Assembly: GCF_014644555.1 (NCBI RefSeq)
Contig: NZ_BMKX01000005.1
Coordinates: forward strand, 95,072-159,071
Origin: Glutamicibacter ardleyensis
GTDB taxonomy: Bacteria > Actinomycetota > Actinomycetes > Actinomycetales > Micrococcaceae
Length of the DNA: 64,000 bases
Reading direction: 5' to 3'
Shown: positions 1 through 9,460 of the stretch, piece by piece
How positions within the stretch are numbered: position 1 is the stretch's first letter
Layout: every line of letters starts with the position of its first letter
Program-made: the position numbers and the translations under genes
The notes under the pieces: model-generated
Databases searched by the model: none
What the model was told of the DNA's origin: nothing
What the model saw: only the letters and a program-made list of their open reading frames with translations

Positions 1-945
1 GGCCACTGCGTCGAGAACGTCCTGCTTACGGATGCGTCCACCAACGCCGGTGCCCTTGACCGAGGCGATGTCGATGCTGTGCTGGTTAGCCAAGCGACGT
101 ACCAATGGAGTTACATAGCCAGCGTCGGAGTTGTTCTCAGCTGCTGGCGCTGCAGGAGCTTCGGCCTTAGCGGCTGGAGCTGGTGCAGCAGGAGCGGCTG
201 GAGCCTCTGTCTTTGCTGGTGCTTCTTCCTTGGCAGCTGGTGCTGGAGCGGCCGGAGCCTCTTCCTTGGCAGCTGGTGCTGGAGCGGCCGGAGCCTCTTC
301 CTTGGCTGCCGGAGCAGCGCCGGCGGCACCGATGATTGCAAGGACGGCACCAATTTCGGCGGTGTCATCTTCGGCTACGCGGATTTCCAGCAAGGTGCCA
401 GCAACTGGCGATGGAACCTCGGTGTCAACCTTGTCGGTGGAAACCTCAAGTAGTGGCTCGTCGACGGCTACTTCTTCGCCAACTTCCTTCAACCAGCGGG
501 TGACGGTACCTTCGGTAACCGATTCGCCCAAAGCTGGGAGGGTGACTTCGGTGCCGGTGCCGGTGCCGGAAGCTGCTGGAGCCTCTTCCTTAGCAGCCGG
601 AGCTTCCTCTTCCTTGGCGGCTGGTGCTTCTGCTTCTGCAGGAGCTTCCTCAGCAGCGGGTGCCTCTTCTGCGGCAGGAGCCTCAGGAGCTGCTTCGCCG
701 GAGCCAGAGCCATCGCCAATACGAACTAGAGGTGCGCCAACTTCGGCTTCCTCATCTTCGGCGACAAAAATTTCTTCGATAACGCCAGCAACAGGTGATG
801 GAACCTCGGTGTCGACCTTGTCGGTGGAAACTTCCACCAATGGCTCGTCAACCTCTACGCGGTCGCCGACCTGCTTCAGCCAGCGGGTTACCGTACCTTC
901 GGTAACGCTTTCACCCAGTGCGGGTAGGTTTACGGTCTCAGACAT
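1..945 (-). CDS. sucB: Dihydrolipoamide acyltransferase E2 (2-oxoglutarate dehydrogenase complex), N-terminal part, cut by window edge
   Basis: E2 core subunit of a 2-oxoacid dehydrogenase complex; it carries acyl groups on lipoyl-lysine and passes them to CoA. The ATG at 945-943 follows an AGGAGA ribosome site. About 315 codons are present and the catalytic domain lies outside the window. Two lipoyl domains (about residues 1-78 and 125-205) each contain the lipoylation motif [10 protein letters not shown]. They are joined by Ala/Pro/Lys/Glu-rich linkers, and a peripheral E3-binding domain begins near residue 274 ([15 protein letters not shown]). lpdA, encoding the E3 partner, lies just upstream on the same strand. 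In actinobacteria this E2 may also serve pyruvate dehydrogenase, so aceF/dlaT is an alternative name. The open frame runs off position 1. Confidence 0.9.
   Translation of the reverse strand, partial: MSETVNLPALGESVTEGTVTRWLKQVGDRVEVDEPLVEVSTDKVDTEVPSPVAGVIEEIFVAEDEEAEVGAPLVRIGDGSGSGEAAPEAPAAEEAPAAEEAPAEAEAPAAKEEEAPAAKEEAPAASGTGTGTEVTLPALGESVTEGTVTRWLKEVGEEVAVDEPLLEVSTDKVDTEVPSPVAGTLLEIRVAEDDTAEIGAVLAIIGAAGAAPAAKEEAPAAPAPAAKEEAPAAPAPAAKEEAPAKTEAPAAPAAPAPAAKAEAPAAPAAENNSDAGYVTPLVRRLANQHSIDIASVKGTGVGGRIRKQDVLDAVA
221..309 (-). repeat. 36-bp tandem repeat in the sucB lipoyl linker
   Basis: Two almost identical 36-bp units (221-256 and 257-292) and the beginning of a third (293-309) encode the 12-residue linker unit [12 protein letters not shown]. 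The repeat length keeps frame. Such flexible Ala/Pro linkers are normal between E2 lipoyl domains, but direct DNA repeats can expand or contract by slippage. Confidence 0.85.
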
Positions 946-1055
946 CTTCCCGTATCTCCTCTTAAATAAAGCTTGAAGTGTGGTTTGGGTGGGCAACTAG
1001 TTACTTGTGCACACCCACAAACCGATGAATGGAGGCGTTGCCTCCGAGCTTAGTA

Positions 1056-1089
1056 CACCGGGTAGCGCGTGTGAACGTGCTACCCGGTG
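1056..1089 (-). terminator. Hairpin downstream of lpdA
   Basis: Arms CACCGGGTAGC (1056-1066) and GCTACCCGGTG (1079-1089) are perfect complements around a 12-base loop, in the lpdA-sucB gap. A second small hairpin, GGAGGC-GTT-GCCTCC, lies at 1031-1045. No U-tract follows on the minus strand, so this may attenuate lpdA-sucB readthrough or process the transcript rather than fully terminate it. Confidence 0.45.
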
Positions 1090-1103
1090 AACTATCAGCG
1101 AAA

Positions 1104-2483
1104 TTAGCCGTGTAGTGGCTTGCCAGCCAGAGCCATTGCGGCCTCGCCTAGCGCTTCGTTCTGCGTTGGGTGTGCGTGGATGAGCTGTGCAACATCCTCT
1201 GGGTATGCTTCCCAGTTCACGATCAGCTGTGCTTCACCGATCTGCTCGCCAATGCGACCGCCAATGCCGTGAACGCCCACGATTGGACCGTTCTTGACGC
1301 GAACCATCTTGATCAGGCCGGAGGTGCCCAGGATCGAGGACTTGCCGTTGCCAGCCAAGTTGTACTCGGTGGTTTCGATCTGGTCCTCGCCGAACTTCTC
1401 CTTAGCCTTAGGCTCGGAGTAACCAACCGAAGCGATTTCTGGCTCGCAGAAAGTTACCTTCGGGATGTTGATGTCTTCAACGATGGTTGGGTTCTGTCCG
1501 GCGATTTCCTCGGCTACGAAGATGCCGTGCTGGTAACCGCGGTGGGCCAACTGTACGCCTGGGACGACGTCGCCAATTGCGTAGATGTTGCCAACGCCAG
1601 TGTGCAGACGTTCGTTTGGAATGATGAAGCCGCGATCCAGGGTGATGCCCTGCTCTTCGAAGCCCATGTTCTCGGTGACCGGGCCGCGACCCACTGCAAC
1701 AAGAACGATTTCTGCTTCCAGAACCTTGCCGTCAGCCAGCGAGACCTTCACACCGTTATCGTCCTGCTCTACCTTCTCGAAGAAGACACCGGTGTTGAAC
1801 TTGATGCCACGCTTCTTGAACGAACGCTCAAGGGTCTTGATAATGGCTGGGTCTTCGTTTGGTACCAGTGAAGGCAGACCTTCAACGATGGTGACGTCGA
1901 CGCCGAAGGACTTCCATACCGAAGCGAACTCGACACCGATGACGCCGCCACCGAGCACGATTGCGCTCTTTGGCATGTCAACCATGTTCAGCGCTTCGGT
2001 GCTGGTCAGTACGCGGCCACCGATTTCCAGACCGAAGGTCTTGGAAGTCGAACCGGTAGCAAGAACGATGTTCTTCCCCTTGTACGCGACACCATCTACG
2101 TCAATGGTGTCCTTGGAGACTAGGCGTCCGTTACCTTCGATAACGTTGACCTTCTTCATCTTCAATAGACCCTGAAGACCCTTGTGCTTGCCGGCGACGA
2201 TGCCGTCCTTGTACTTGCGTACGCCACCGAGGTCAATTGACTCAAGCGACGAGTTGATGCCGTATTTGGCACCTTCGCGAGCATTCTCGGCGAGTTCTGC
2301 TGCATGCAGGTACGCCTTAGTCGGGATACAGCCGGTGTGCAAGCAAGTGCCACCGACCTTTTCCTTCTCAATCAGTCCGACGGTGAAGCCCAACTGGATG
2401 GCGCGCAATGCGACCGAGTATCCAGCGGAACCGCCGCCGAGGATGAGGACATCAAATTCTTGCGTTGCTGCCGAATCGGCCAC
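1104..2483 (-). CDS. lpdA: Dihydrolipoyl dehydrogenase (E3)
   Basis: FAD-dependent E3 flavoprotein (459 aa) that reoxidises dihydrolipoamide on E2 with NAD+. Seen in the sequence: N-terminal FAD-binding GGGSAG (about 16-21), the redox-active disulfide motif GGTCLHTGCIPTK with C47 and C52, a second nucleotide-binding GGGVIGVEFAS for NAD, and the C-terminal HAHPTQNE (about 436-443) that supplies the catalytic His-Glu pair of the partner subunit. The start is GTG (2483-2481) after GAGGGAG. Length is normal for the family. sucB follows 158 bases downstream in the same direction, which supports a shared 2-oxoacid dehydrogenase role. An 18-bp perfect palindrome sits 30 bases upstream of the start. 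Confidence 0.95.
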   Translation of the reverse strand: MADSAATQEFDVLILGGGSAGYSVALRAIQLGFTVGLIEKEKVGGTCLHTGCIPTKAYLHAAELAENAREGAKYGINSSLESIDLGGVRKYKDGIVAGKHKGLQGLLKMKKVNVIEGNGRLVSKDTIDVDGVAYKGKNIVLATGSTSKTFGLEIGGRVLTSTEALNMVDMPKSAIVLGGGVIGVEFASVWKSFGVDVTIVEGLPSLVPNEDPAIIKTLERSFKKRGIKFNTGVFFEKVEQDDNGVKVSLADGKVLEAEIVLVAVGRGPVTENMGFEEQGITLDRGFIIPNERLHTGVGNIYAIGDVVPGVQLAHRGYQHGIFVAEEIAGQNPTIVEDINIPKVTFCEPEIASVGYSEPKAKEKFGEDQIETTEYNLAGNGKSSILGTSGLIKMVRVKNGPIVGVHGIGGRIGEQIGEAQLIVNWEAYPEDVAQLIHAHPTQNEALGEAAMALAGKPLHG

Positions 2484-2512
2484 GTGAACGCTCCCTCGTA
2501 ATAGCTAAGTGA

Positions 2513-2530
2513 GGTCGGCCATGGCCGACC
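2513..2530. promoter_or_regulatory. Perfect 18-bp palindrome upstream of lpdA
   Basis: GGTCGGCCATGGCCGACC is fully self-complementary and centred about 38 bases upstream of the lpdA start. It could be an operator or a leader hairpin. No matching regulator gene is adjacent, so function is inferred only from position and symmetry. Confidence 0.4.
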
Positions 2531-2676
2531 AGGGGATCGGGTGGTGAACATATTCGCCCACGTCCGAGGGCGCGAGTAAAAATTCACCGGTGATGTTTCA
2601 AAACTTACTTTAGTACCGTCAATGCACCAGAGTCATCTTGAGTTGGCTAAAAGTCGGCCATATCTCGTATTTTGGC

Positions 2677-2721
2677 ACACATTCCGGTGCGGGCTATGAC
2701 ATCGCCCGCACCAGAATGTGT
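2677..2721 (-). terminator. Terminator-like hairpin after pepA
   Basis: Arms ACACATTCCGGTGCGGGC (2677-2694) and GCCCGCACCAGAATGTGT (2704-2721) pair over 18 bp with one G-T wobble and a 9-base loop. It lies 14 bases beyond the pepA stop. A clear U-run is missing on either strand. Confidence 0.6.
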
Positions 2722-2735
2722 TCTAAAAGGCATTT

Positions 2736-4250
2736 TTAGCGGGTGCCAGACATCTTCTCGGCAAATGCCACGAGAGTGCGCACCTGCGATCCGGTGCCGT
2801 TTTTCGGGGTGTAACCCCACGCGGAGCCTTCGTTGAAGGCGGGACCTGCGAAGTCAATGTGCGCCCAAGGGATCTTCTGTCCATTGGTTTCACCCACAAA
2901 TTCTTCCAAGAACACCGCGGCGGTCATCATGCCACCCATACGCTCGCCAATATTTGCCAAGTCGGCAACCTGAGAGTCGATGGTCGGACGAAGTTCCTCT
3001 GGCAGTGGCATGGCCCAAGCGAGCTCGCCGACGGCGTCCGAAGCGGCTACCAAATCGTCACGAACTTGCTCATTGCCCATAATGCCTGCGGTGCGCAAGC
3101 CTAGGGCAAGCATCTGTGCTCCGGTCAACGTTGCAATGTCAATGAGTACGTCTGGTTTCTCGAGACTTGCAGCAGCAAGGCCATCGGCCATCACTAAACG
3201 ACCTTCGGCATCCGTATTGAGTACCTCTACGGTCTTGCCACCAAACATGGTCAGCACGTCGCCGGGACGGGTGGACGCTCCACCTGGCATGTTTTCGGCC
3301 AAGCAAAGCCACGCGGTGACCTTCAGATCCAAGCCAAGTTCTGCCACGGCCGCGATGGTGTTGTATACGGCGGCGGCGCCGGACATATCGGATTTCATCG
3401 CGTGCATTCCGGCGGCTGGTTTGATCGAGATGCCACCGGTGTCAAAAGTGATGCCCTTACCAATCAGAGCCAAATGTTTGGCCGCCTTGGACGGCGAGTA
3501 CTCAACCTTGACCATGCGAGGCTGACGGACCGAACCGCCACCGACGCCCATTAGACCGCCGAAGCCTTCCTTGGTTAGTCGCTTCTCATCAAAGACGGTG
3601 ACCTTCAACGGCAAAGATTTGGAATGATCCTTCACCGCGCTGGCAAACGACTCTGGGTACAGGATGTTGGCCGGAGCGTTGATCAGGTCTCGGGTCCCAC
3701 GCACGGCGCGGCCGATGACCGCGGCACGCTTGAGCAAGCTCGGCAGGTCCTTGGAGGTAGCCACCGCTGTAGCGATGAATGCCTCGGTGAGCACTGGCTT
3801 GTCGTTCTTCTTCGAACGGAAATTCTCGTAACGGTATGAGCCCAAGGCCACGCCCTCGGCCACTGCGGCGACCTGTTCAATGCTGTCGGCTGGCAAAGCA
3901 AAGATTGCGGTCTTCGCGTTGGAAAGCTGTCGCGCTGCCGAACCGGCTGCGCGGCGTAGTTTCTCATCGGTCAGTTCACCTAGGTCCTTCACACCCAGCC
4001 CGATGAAGAGGATCGTCTTGACCTTGGTGCCGTCAACAGCGGGAAGCAGAGTTACCTCGTCGGCTGAGCCTGCGACGTTGAGTGTGAGCAGCGACTGCTC
4101 CAAAGCTGCGGTGGTCTCGGCAGCAAGTGGAGAAGCGGCAATGGATACCTTGTCGTCCTTTTTTAGGACACCCAAGATGAGCGTGTCGGCGTTTTTCCGT
4201 TTGATGTCTGCACCAATGGCGGTCAACGTGAGATCACTGGAGTTGATCAC
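2736..4250 (-). CDS. pepA: Leucyl aminopeptidase (M17 family, cytosol aminopeptidase)
   Basis: Two-metal cytosolic aminopeptidase of 504 aa that removes N-terminal residues from peptides. The M17 signature NTDAEGRL is at 345-352. Metal and catalytic positions can be read as K265 and D270 (IGKGITFDTGG), D288 (KSDMSGAAAV), and D347 and E349. The N-terminal 160 residues form the variable macro-like domain of the family. The GTG start (4250-4248) follows AGAAGGA with a longish spacer. The gene stands alone on the minus strand, divergent from the PAC2/MFS pair, with a hairpin after its stop. Length and motifs are typical and nothing looks degraded. Confidence 0.95.
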   Translation of the reverse strand: MINSSDLTLTAIGADIKRKNADTLILGVLKKDDKVSIAASPLAAETTAALEQSLLTLNVAGSADEVTLLPAVDGTKVKTILFIGLGVKDLGELTDEKLRRAAGSAARQLSNAKTAIFALPADSIEQVAAVAEGVALGSYRYENFRSKKNDKPVLTEAFIATAVATSKDLPSLLKRAAVIGRAVRGTRDLINAPANILYPESFASAVKDHSKSLPLKVTVFDEKRLTKEGFGGLMGVGGGSVRQPRMVKVEYSPSKAAKHLALIGKGITFDTGGISIKPAAGMHAMKSDMSGAAAVYNTIAAVAELGLDLKVTAWLCLAENMPGGASTRPGDVLTMFGGKTVEVLNTDAEGRLVMADGLAAASLEKPDVLIDIATLTGAQMLALGLRTAGIMGNEQVRDDLVAASDAVGELAWAMPLPEELRPTIDSQVADLANIGERMGGMMTAAVFLEEFVGETNGQKIPWAHIDFAGPAFNEGSAWGYTPKNGTGSQVRTLVAFAEKMSGTR

Positions 4251-4480
4251 AAAATCATTCCTTCTATGCCTTTGTAGGGTCTAAGGATGGTTCAGCCCAT
4301 GAGGATAACCGGTAGATGGAGCCGGTGAGCTGAGTATTTCCTACACACGATGTTAGCCGAAGGTTGCACTTCGGCGTGCCTCACTTCACAGCGAGCGAAA
4401 GGGCAAACAGCTAGGATGGTTCCTTGAGCTGCAAGATTTTGTGGCCGTAGAGGCAGTAACCGGAAACAATTGAGGTGTGA

Positions 4481-5455
4481 ATGTCCAAGGAACCGTTGAT
4501 GACTCTGGTCAGCACCAACCTGGACGATCCCAGCTTGCAGGGTTTGGGCATGTACGTTTCTTTGCGAGGCGCCTCCGACGCTGGGCACGCCCACGATTTA
4601 GTCTGCAACGAGCTTTTTGCGCACCTCAAATCCGAGCTATACGCGCGCTTCGACGCCGACGAACTGGTGGTTTACAGTACTCAACGTCCACGAGTGACGT
4701 TCATCGGTGACCACTTCGCAGGCTATCAAGAGCCGCGTTTGGAAATTTATCTGATGACCGATGAGCTGGACCGTAAGTTCTGGTTTTTTGCCGGCGTCGA
4801 ACCGGATCTGCGCTGGGAGCGAACCATCGCAGAACTACTAAACTTTATTCAAGCTTTCAACGTGAATCTGGTGATTGGTACCGCATCCTTACCGATGCCT
4901 GTGCCGCATACCCGTCCGGTCGGGGTGACCGCTCACGGAAATCGCAAAGACCTCATCGAAAATATATCTACGTGGAGCCCGACGGCTGAAACTCCCTCTG
5001 GCCTCACCTCCTTATTGGAAATTCGGCTCAACGATGCCGGTCGTGACGTGGTCGGCTATTCGCTCCACACACCGCACTATCTGGCCGAAGCTGAATATCC
5101 TGCCGCAGCTGTAGCGGCATTAGAGCACGTCGGAGCGGCTTTAAAATTGGCGCTTCCGACCGAAAAACTGCGTGAAGCTGGCCGACTGATCGAGTCTCAA
5201 TTGGCGGAACAACTCGAAGGCAGCAACGACGTTAAACAAATGGTTCTCGGTTTCGAGAAGCGATTTGACGCGCACGCTCAGGAACACGATCGGCGTTCGC
5301 TGTTGTTGGACGAAGACGAAAGAATCCCGGACGCCGATGAGCTTGGTGCAAGTGTTGAAAATTTCCTTGCCACCATCGAAGACAACGCACAGTGGCTAGA
5401 TGCCAACCGAGAGCCCCGGGATAACGACTCCACATCGGATGACCCCGACCAGTGA
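4481..5455 (+). CDS. PAC2 family protein
   Basis: A 324-aa soluble protein resembling the actinobacterial PAC2 (proteasome assembly chaperone 2-like) family. Core features are an early beta-strand/turn region (LQGLGMYVSLRGASDAGHA), a central ARWER-like stretch, and a conserved G-T-A-S/P-P segment (IGTASLPMPVPHTRPVGVTAHG, shown here only as IGTASLPMPVPHTRP). The C-terminal third is acidic and probably helical. Function in bacteria is not firmly established. Two starts are possible: ATG 4481 after GAGGTG with a short 3-base gap, or ATG 4499 (MTLVSTNLDD) after AAGGAA at 6 bases, which has the better spacing. Its stop overlaps the start of the MFS gene (GTGA), so the two are translationally coupled. 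Confidence 0.75.
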   Translation: MSKEPLMTLVSTNLDDPSLQGLGMYVSLRGASDAGHAHDLVCNELFAHLKSELYARFDADELVVYSTQRPRVTFIGDHFAGYQEPRLEIYLMTDELDRKFWFFAGVEPDLRWERTIAELLNFIQAFNVNLVIGTASLPMPVPHTRPVGVTAHGNRKDLIENISTWSPTAETPSGLTSLLEIRLNDAGRDVVGYSLHTPHYLAEAEYPAAAVAALEHVGAALKLALPTEKLREAGRLIESQLAEQLEGSNDVKQMVLGFEKRFDAHAQEHDRRSLLLDEDERIPDADELGASVENFLATIEDNAQWLDANREPRDNDSTSDDPDQ

Positions 5456-6723
5456 TTCAGACGCATCTAAATTCGACGCGCTCATGGATCATTTTCTGTG
5501 CTGGAATTTTTGCCTATATGGCAGCGGTCTCTCAACGCACAAGCTTCGGTGTAGCGGGTTTGCAGGCTACCGAAAGATTTGATGCAACAGCGCAGATTTT
5601 GGCCTCATTTTCGGTGGTGCAACTTGTCGTTTATGCCGGAGCACAGGTGCCCATCGGTTTACTGCTGGACAAAGTGGGCCCTCGAATCTTGATCATCAGC
5701 GGGTCGGTGTTGATGGCGATGGGGCAGGCATTCCTAGCTATCTCTACCAACGTACCGATGGGACTCGTTGGGAGAATCCTTGTTGGCTCGGGCGACGCCA
5801 TGGTGTTTGTCTCCGTACTGAAGCTGCTGCCCCTATGGTTTTCAGGCTCTAGAATTCCGGTACTGACCCAGCTTGTTGGAACCTTTGGCCAAATGGGCCA
5901 GCTTGTCAGTCTTTTTCCGTTTCACTTGCTTCTTGTTCAATTCGGATGGACACCTGCTTTTTCGGTGATGTCAGGTTTAGCCCTAGCAAGCTTGCTCATT
6001 GCCGTGTCATTGATACGGAACGCTCCTGGATGGGCGCACCTGAGCACCAGTGCGCCAATGCGAACCCGGGATCGGCTGAGCGCAGCTTGGAAACAACCAG
6101 GCACACGTTTGGGTTTTTGGACTCACTTCACCACCTCATTTATGCTCAACGTCTTCCTTCTTTCCTGGGGATACCCGTTCCTCGTACAGGGTCAAGGACT
6201 CGATGGCGACTTCGCCTCTGCCCTGATGTCGATTTTTGTGGTTGTTGCCATTTTGTATGGGCCATTTCTTGGCGCGCTGACCGCTAGATACCCGGACAAA
6301 CGTTCCAACTTTGCTCTTGGTGTGATTGCAGCGATGACCCTCATGTGGGCCGTAGTACTGTTCTGGCCGGGTGCCGCACCGTTATGGGTGCTGATTCTTT
6401 TACTTGTTGCTGTCGCAGCAGGCGGACCGTCCTCAGTCATCGCCTTCGACTTCGCGCGCACTTTTAACCCGCCTCATCTTATGGGTACGGCCGTGGGGTT
6501 GGTAAACACCGGCGGTTTCTTTGGAGGCTTCGTCACGATCTACTTGGTCGGTGCGATCATGGACTGGCAGTATGTCGCGAACGGTTCAAACGGTGAATTG
6601 TATAATTTGCCAGCATTCCGAATCGCCCTCTTGGTGCAGTTTGTCATGGCATTTATTGGAGTCACTTTCATGCTGATTGAACGCGGCAAAGCACGCCGAC
6701 AAGGCACAAAAATTCCGGCTTAA
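5452..6723 (+). CDS. MFS transporter
   Basis: A 423-aa integral membrane protein of the major facilitator superfamily, with about twelve hydrophobic segments in two halves split by a polar loop near residues 195-220. The loop between helices 2 and 3 holds the MFS-like motif PIGLLLDKVGPR, and helix 4-5 holds GRILVGSGDAM. The substrate cannot be read from sequence; relatives include drug, sugar and organic anion porters. The start is a GTG sharing bases with the TGA of the PAC2 gene (GTGA), which favours translational coupling. No regulator is adjacent. The C-terminus ends in a short basic tail (ERGKARRQGTKIPA). Confidence 0.85.
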   Translation: MIQTHLNSTRSWIIFCAGIFAYMAAVSQRTSFGVAGLQATERFDATAQILASFSVVQLVVYAGAQVPIGLLLDKVGPRILIISGSVLMAMGQAFLAISTNVPMGLVGRILVGSGDAMVFVSVLKLLPLWFSGSRIPVLTQLVGTFGQMGQLVSLFPFHLLLVQFGWTPAFSVMSGLALASLLIAVSLIRNAPGWAHLSTSAPMRTRDRLSAAWKQPGTRLGFWTHFTTSFMLNVFLLSWGYPFLVQGQGLDGDFASALMSIFVVVAILYGPFLGALTARYPDKRSNFALGVIAAMTLMWAVVLFWPGAAPLWVLILLLVAVAAGGPSSVIAFDFARTFNPPHLMGTAVGLVNTGGFFGGFVTIYLVGAIMDWQYVANGSNGELYNLPAFRIALLVQFVMAFIGVTFMLIERGKARRQGTKIPA

Positions 6724-6787
6724 ATAGTTCTCCACAGCACGTGCCGAAGTCATGATGCAGCGACGCCTTCAGGCGCATTGTGGGGAT

Positions 6788-7891
6788 ATGACTACAACAC
6801 CAGAACGCCAGCCCCTCTCGCTCTCTGATTGCGATGACGTGCTGGCTTACATACCCCATGCACTTGGATTTCATCCGCAAAATTCATTAGTGCTCCTGCT
6901 CATTGTTGGGCAAAGACTTGAAGCGACGCTTCGTGTCGATTTGCCGGGCGAAAGCCATCCGGAAGATCGTGAGGCGTGGCTGGGGCAAGTGCTCAATTTG
7001 TTACATCGTTTGCCTCAGGTGCGTAGCCTCGTGGCCGTTGTGTACGCGCCGGATAGTTCCCGCAATCCCCGTAATGTTCCATACCGGCAAGTCATCGGTG
7101 AACTTGACGAAGCCCTCGAATACACCGACATTGATCTGCGTCAGGCATGGTGTCTGTCTGGCGATCAGGTCTGGGACTACGCCGATGACGATGTAAAAAT
7201 AACTTTTCCGCGTCCAAACGTTGCCTTAGGAAACACGAACCTTTCGCTGGTGCTTGCAGGATCGGCACCATTAGACCGTCCGTGGGACGGAACCGGGATC
7301 GAAGAATGGGGCAACGCTGAAGAGATTCGACTACTTGCGAAGTCTCTTGCTCTAGACGTACTGGAAAGCCTTGAGCAATGGGCTGACGTCCTAGATATGG
7401 ATGAAATGCGAGCAAGAGCATTCCTTCATTCATCGAAGTCGGGAGCAGCTCGCATGCTTGTAGGCCTCCACAAAAGAATCGTTCGCGACGTTCTGCCCTA
7501 TCTTGCTGGCGTCGGTGCCGAACAAACCATCATCATGGCAGAACAACTATGCCTCAATTCTGGAAAAGACCAAGCTAAACCTTTGGCAGATTTTCTTTTG
7601 GGACGAGGATGGCAAGGCCCAGACTGGAGACGCATAGAACGGCTTTGGTCTATTTCTCGAGATTTATTGGGAGTCGCTCGTGCTGAAGAACGTCACGCCT
7701 TGTTATGTATCTTGGCGTGGATCGAATGGGCGCGCGGGCGCGGCTCGATGGCGATCATGTTGTTAGACAGAGTTCTGGATGAGCAGGGCGACTATCGTCT
7801 GGCCCAGTTGCTTCGTGAATTGATGAATAGGGGAGCCATGCCCGAATGGGCAACGGATGAACTTCGCGCCTGGAGAGCCCGGATGGGGTAG
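6788..7891 (+). CDS. DUF4192 domain-containing protein
   Basis: A 367-aa cytosolic protein of unknown function belonging to the actinobacterial DUF4192 family. The N-terminal family hallmark is LAYIPHALGFHPQNSLVLL (about 17-35), followed by an alpha/beta region with YAPDSSRNPRNVPYR and a helical C-terminal half containing ILAWIEWARGRGSMA. I chose ATG 6788 because it gives the short MTTTPERQPLSLSD lead usual for the family. An in-frame ATG at 6752 would add 12 residues, and neither has an ideal ribosome site. The gene lies between the MFS gene and sigA, all on the plus strand. The 252 bases between it and sigA hold no gene and only a poorly placed TTGACA (8080-8085). Confidence 0.8.
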   Translation: MTTTPERQPLSLSDCDDVLAYIPHALGFHPQNSLVLLLIVGQRLEATLRVDLPGESHPEDREAWLGQVLNLLHRLPQVRSLVAVVYAPDSSRNPRNVPYRQVIGELDEALEYTDIDLRQAWCLSGDQVWDYADDDVKITFPRPNVALGNTNLSLVLAGSAPLDRPWDGTGIEEWGNAEEIRLLAKSLALDVLESLEQWADVLDMDEMRARAFLHSSKSGAARMLVGLHKRIVRDVLPYLAGVGAEQTIIMAEQLCLNSGKDQAKPLADFLLGRGWQGPDWRRIERLWSISRDLLGVARAEERHALLCILAWIEWARGRGSMAIMLLDRVLDEQGDYRLAQLLRELMNRGAMPEWATDELRAWRARMG

Positions 7892-8143
7892 TAGACGCGC
7901 GGGAAACTTGCCCAAGTGGTGTCTGTGGGCGAATTAGTGGATAATGAAAAAACAGACCCGGTTAGGTTCGAGATGTCTAAGTTCGAAAAACATAGTTTTG
8001 GGAACATTAGACGTGGTTGGTGCGTTGATAACAATGTACCCACCGTCGCGTTGAGTCACTGATTACAACGCATTCGGACTTGACAGGGTCATAGTGGTGT
8101 TACCGGCAGGTGCATCCGGAACGCATCGTTAGAAAGGTTATTC

Positions 8144-9364
8144 GTGTCATCTTCTGAGACGAACGCTAATCGTATGGCAACTGAGGCAGAGACCGAGGAA
8201 TCGGTAAAGACCCCTGTCGCGAAAAAGCGCGCTACCCGTGCGAAGGCTACGCCTCGCACCAAGAAGACTGCAGCTACCGAAGAACCGGTAGAGAACGAGC
8301 AGGGTTCTGAAGAGTCCGAAGACGATTCTGAGTCGGGTGCTTCTGACGCAACTGGCGCCAAGGACGGCTCGGCAAAGGAAGAGGAATCCAAGGGATTCAC
8401 TTTGTCTTCAGCCGATGATGATGCTCCTCAGCAGCAGGTCATGGTGGCCGGCGCAACCGCCGACCCGGTCAAGGACTACCTAAAGCAGATCGGTAAAGTC
8501 GCTCTGCTAAACGCTGAGCAGGAAGTTGATTTGGCTCTGCGTATTGAAGCGGGCCTTTTCGCTACCGACAAGATCAACAAGGATGATGGTTCGATGGATC
8601 AGCGCTTGCGCTGGGACTACGAGCAGATCATCCACGACGGCAAGATCGCCAAAAATCACCTTCTAGAAGCAAACCTTCGACTGGTAGTTTCGCTTGCGAA
8701 GCGTTATACCGGCCGTGGCATGCTTTTCTTGGACTTGATCCAGGAAGGTAACTTGGGTCTGATCCGTGCGGTGGAGAAGTTCGACTACACCAAGGGCTTT
8801 AAGTTCTCGACTTACGCGACCTGGTGGATCCGTCAGGCCATCACCCGTGCCATGGCCGACCAAGCACGTACGATTCGTATCCCTGTGCACATGGTTGAAG
8901 TCATCAACAAGCTGGCTCGCGTCCAGCGCCAAATGCTTCAGGATCTCGGTCGCGAACCGACTCCAGAAGAATTGGCTAAGGAACTGGACATGACCCCTGA
9001 AAAGGTTGTCGAAGTTCAGAAGTATGGTCGTGAACCAATTTCCTTGCACACCCCACTGGGTGAAGATGGAGACTCTGAGTTCGGTGACTTGATCGAAGAC
9101 TCTGAAGCGGTCGTTCCAGCTGACGCGGTGTCCTTCACCTTGCTACAGGAACAGCTGCATTCGGTTTTGGATACGCTGTCCGAACGTGAAGCCGGCGTTG
9201 TCGCCATGCGCTTCGGACTGACCGATGGCCAGCCGAAGACCTTAGACGAGATTGGCAAGGTTTACGGTGTTACCCGTGAACGTATTCGTCAGATCGAATC
9301 GAAGACCATGTCGAAGTTGCGTCACCCATCGCGTTCACAGGTTCTGCGCGATTACCTAGACTAA
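8144..9364 (+). CDS. sigA: Principal RNA polymerase sigma factor (sigma-70 group 1/2)
   Basis: Sigma factor of 406 aa directing RNA polymerase to housekeeping promoters. The first ~95 residues are a low-complexity basic/acidic extension ([16 protein letters not shown], then Glu/Ser-rich) as in actinobacterial SigA/HrdB. Region 1.2 starts near 106 ([13 protein letters not shown]). Region 2 includes [20 protein letters not shown] (about 195) and [13 protein letters not shown]. Region 4.2 has the helix-turn-helix [11 protein letters not shown] (about 375), ending in [16 protein letters not shown]. The start is GTG 8144 after AGAAAGG; an internal ATG (8174) is less well placed. A strong terminator follows the stop. 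The full set of regions and the RHP-type C-terminus support principal rather than alternative sigma. Confidence 0.95.
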   Translation: MSSSETNANRMATEAETEESVKTPVAKKRATRAKATPRTKKTAATEEPVENEQGSEESEDDSESGASDATGAKDGSAKEEESKGFTLSSADDDAPQQQVMVAGATADPVKDYLKQIGKVALLNAEQEVDLALRIEAGLFATDKINKDDGSMDQRLRWDYEQIIHDGKIAKNHLLEANLRLVVSLAKRYTGRGMLFLDLIQEGNLGLIRAVEKFDYTKGFKFSTYATWWIRQAITRAMADQARTIRIPVHMVEVINKLARVQRQMLQDLGREPTPEELAKELDMTPEKVVEVQKYGREPISLHTPLGEDGDSEFGDLIEDSEAVVPADAVSFTLLQEQLHSVLDTLSEREAGVVAMRFGLTDGQPKTLDEIGKVYGVTRERIRQIESKTMSKLRHPSRSQVLRDYLD

Positions 9365-9376
9365 ACATTTTGAAGC

Positions 9377-9425
9377 AATGCGGTCTCCCAACCTTTTCTA
9401 AGGCTGGGAGACCGCATTACTTTTA
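9377..9425 (+). terminator. Rho-independent terminator of sigA
   Basis: AATGCGGTCTCCCAACC (from 9377) pairs with the complementary arm ending GGGAGACCGCATT (to 9417) with one mismatch, and is followed by ACTTTTAAC. It lies 12 bases after the sigA stop. Confidence 0.85.
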
Positions 9426-9460
9426 ACTAGTCGAGCCAACGAGTGATTCATTAAAGCAAT

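Noticed and set aside
221..309. CRISPR-like array
   Set aside because: The repeats are contiguous, in frame and coding, with no spacers or cas genes.
131..976. Long Ala/Ser-rich open frame on the plus strand opposite sucB
   Set aside because: It is an antisense reading of the repetitive lipoyl linker; the minus-strand frame has lipoyl motifs and a ribosome site.
7892..8143. sigA promoter from TTGACA at 8080
   Set aside because: No convincing -10 lies at 16-18 bases; nothing else is recognisable in this gap.
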